A stretch of DNA of 5,391 nucleotides. It comes from Bacteroidota bacterium (GTDB taxonomy: Bacteria; Bacteroidota; Bacteroidia; 2-12-FULL-35-15). Below the pieces are notes generated by a model. The model was not told the origin of the DNA, ran no database searches, and worked only from the letters and a program-made list of their open reading frames with translations. The stretch is taken from positions 1 to 5,391 of the forward strand of contig JAHEYA010000197.1 in the NCBI GenBank assembly GCA_023251855.1, written 5' to 3'. Position numbers and translations under genes: made by a program. Positions 4,842 to 5,391 of the stretch are shown here, piece by piece (positions within the stretch are counted from its first letter, which is position 1; the number at the start of each line of letters is the position of its first letter).

Positions 4842-5391
4842 ATGACAGAAACAAAACTGTTTTTAATTGCCGGATTCATTGCCTTTACAGGACTGAATGC
4901 TAAAGCTCAGAAATTTGCCGGAGGTGATGAATCACTTGCTTTTTTAGCGGGGCAAACCAATATCAATCTTGAATATGATTATGATGGAATGATGGTAGGT
5001 AAAAAAACGGAGGAAACTTACAAAGATGAAAAGATAGAGTATTACAATAAAGACGAACCTGGAAAAGGTGATAGATGGGCAGAAAAATGGGTGAATAGCC
5101 GAAGCGAAAACTTTGAACCCATGTTCGAGGAATTGATCAATAAAATGTTGGCGAAAGAAACCGGTATTTCTGTGGGGACAAATAAAAAAGATGCGAAATA
5201 TACTATCATTTTAAAAACAATACTATTGGAGCCGGGTTTTAATTCTTATGTTTTGAAAGTTAATCCACACTGTGACTTTGAAGTGTTGTGGGTAGAAACA
5301 ACTACCAAAAAGGTAATGGCAAAAGCATTTATGGATCATATAATGGGCAATCTTACATTTGATACAAATTGGGATTTTGATATGTCAAACA
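4842..5391 (+). CDS. Secreted protein of unknown function, N-terminal part
   Basis: An open frame starts at ATG 4842 and runs off the right edge without a stop, giving 183 residues. I do not recognise a named family. The N-terminus is a clear signal peptide: Lys5, a hydrophobic core LFLIAGFIAFTGL, and an A-K-A site, so cleavage is likely after residue 22 before Gln23. This ATG is chosen because it gives the complete signal sequence and follows an A-rich tract. The mature part begins FAGGDESLAFLAGQ and contains an acidic, tyrosine-rich stretch (residues 43-72), a charged helix-like segment RWAEKWVNSRSENFEPMF (78-95) and later alternating hydrophobic strands. The only cysteine seen in the mature part is Cys144, and there is no lipobox. 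It probably acts in the periplasm or at the cell surface. A terminator lies between it and the lyase gene, so membership of the pigment locus is not implied by the shared strand. The start is well supported; the function is unknown. Confidence 0.8.
   Translation, partial: MTETKLFLIAGFIAFTGLNAKAQKFAGGDESLAFLAGQTNINLEYDYDGMMVGKKTEETYKDEKIEYYNKDEPGKGDRWAEKWVNSRSENFEPMFEELINKMLAKETGISVGTNKKDAKYTIILKTILLEPGFNSYVLKVNPHCDFEVLWVETTTKKVMAKAFMDHIMGNLTFDTNWDFDMSN

Overview
This AT-rich window, with few Shine-Dalgarno-like sites and Bacteroidota-style TAnnTTTG promoter elements, appears to come from the phylum Bacteroidota. Two protein signals support this: the window opens in the C-terminus of a PorP/SprF-type outer-membrane protein (type IX secretion and gliding family, restricted to this phylum), and it carries an aromatic amino acid lyase that closely resembles, from memory, the tyrosine ammonia-lyase of Flavobacterium johnsoniae. 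Class, genus and species cannot be fixed from the sequence.

Layout, left to right. Positions 2-154 (+) hold the PorP/SprF tail. Positions 155-449 carry no gene I can support, but contain two perfect inverted repeats. Positions 450-1691 (-) encode a flavin-dependent halogenase-like oxidoreductase, and 1691-2761 (-) encode an O-methyltransferase-fold enzyme. These two genes overlap by one base (TAATG) and form an operon transcribed leftward, methyltransferase first. Positions 2762-3222 are a 461-base divergent spacer with a degenerate AAGTCAAAAG repeat, a 12-bp inverted repeat next to a possible promoter, and a 132-base element bounded by 15-bp terminal inverted repeats. Positions 3223-4749 (+) encode a MIO-dependent ammonia-lyase, most likely tyrosine ammonia-lyase, closed by a strong intrinsic terminator that begins inside its last codons. 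From 4842 to the window end (+) is the start of an unrecognised secreted protein.

How the genes fit together. Lyase, halogenase-like flavoenzyme and methyltransferase form a combination expected of flexirubin/aryl-polyene pigment clusters. In that reading the lyase turns L-tyrosine into 4-coumarate, the starter of the aryl polyene, while the other two decorate the 4-hydroxyphenyl ring. Known flexirubins carry methyl or chlorine groups next to the phenol hydroxyl. The ketosynthases, acyl carrier proteins and DarA/DarB resorcinol enzymes of such clusters are not in this window. It is therefore either the edge of a larger cluster or a separated tailoring locus. The pigment assignment is an inference from gene families and context, not something the sequence proves.

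No tRNA, rRNA, CRISPR array, integrase or transposase was found.
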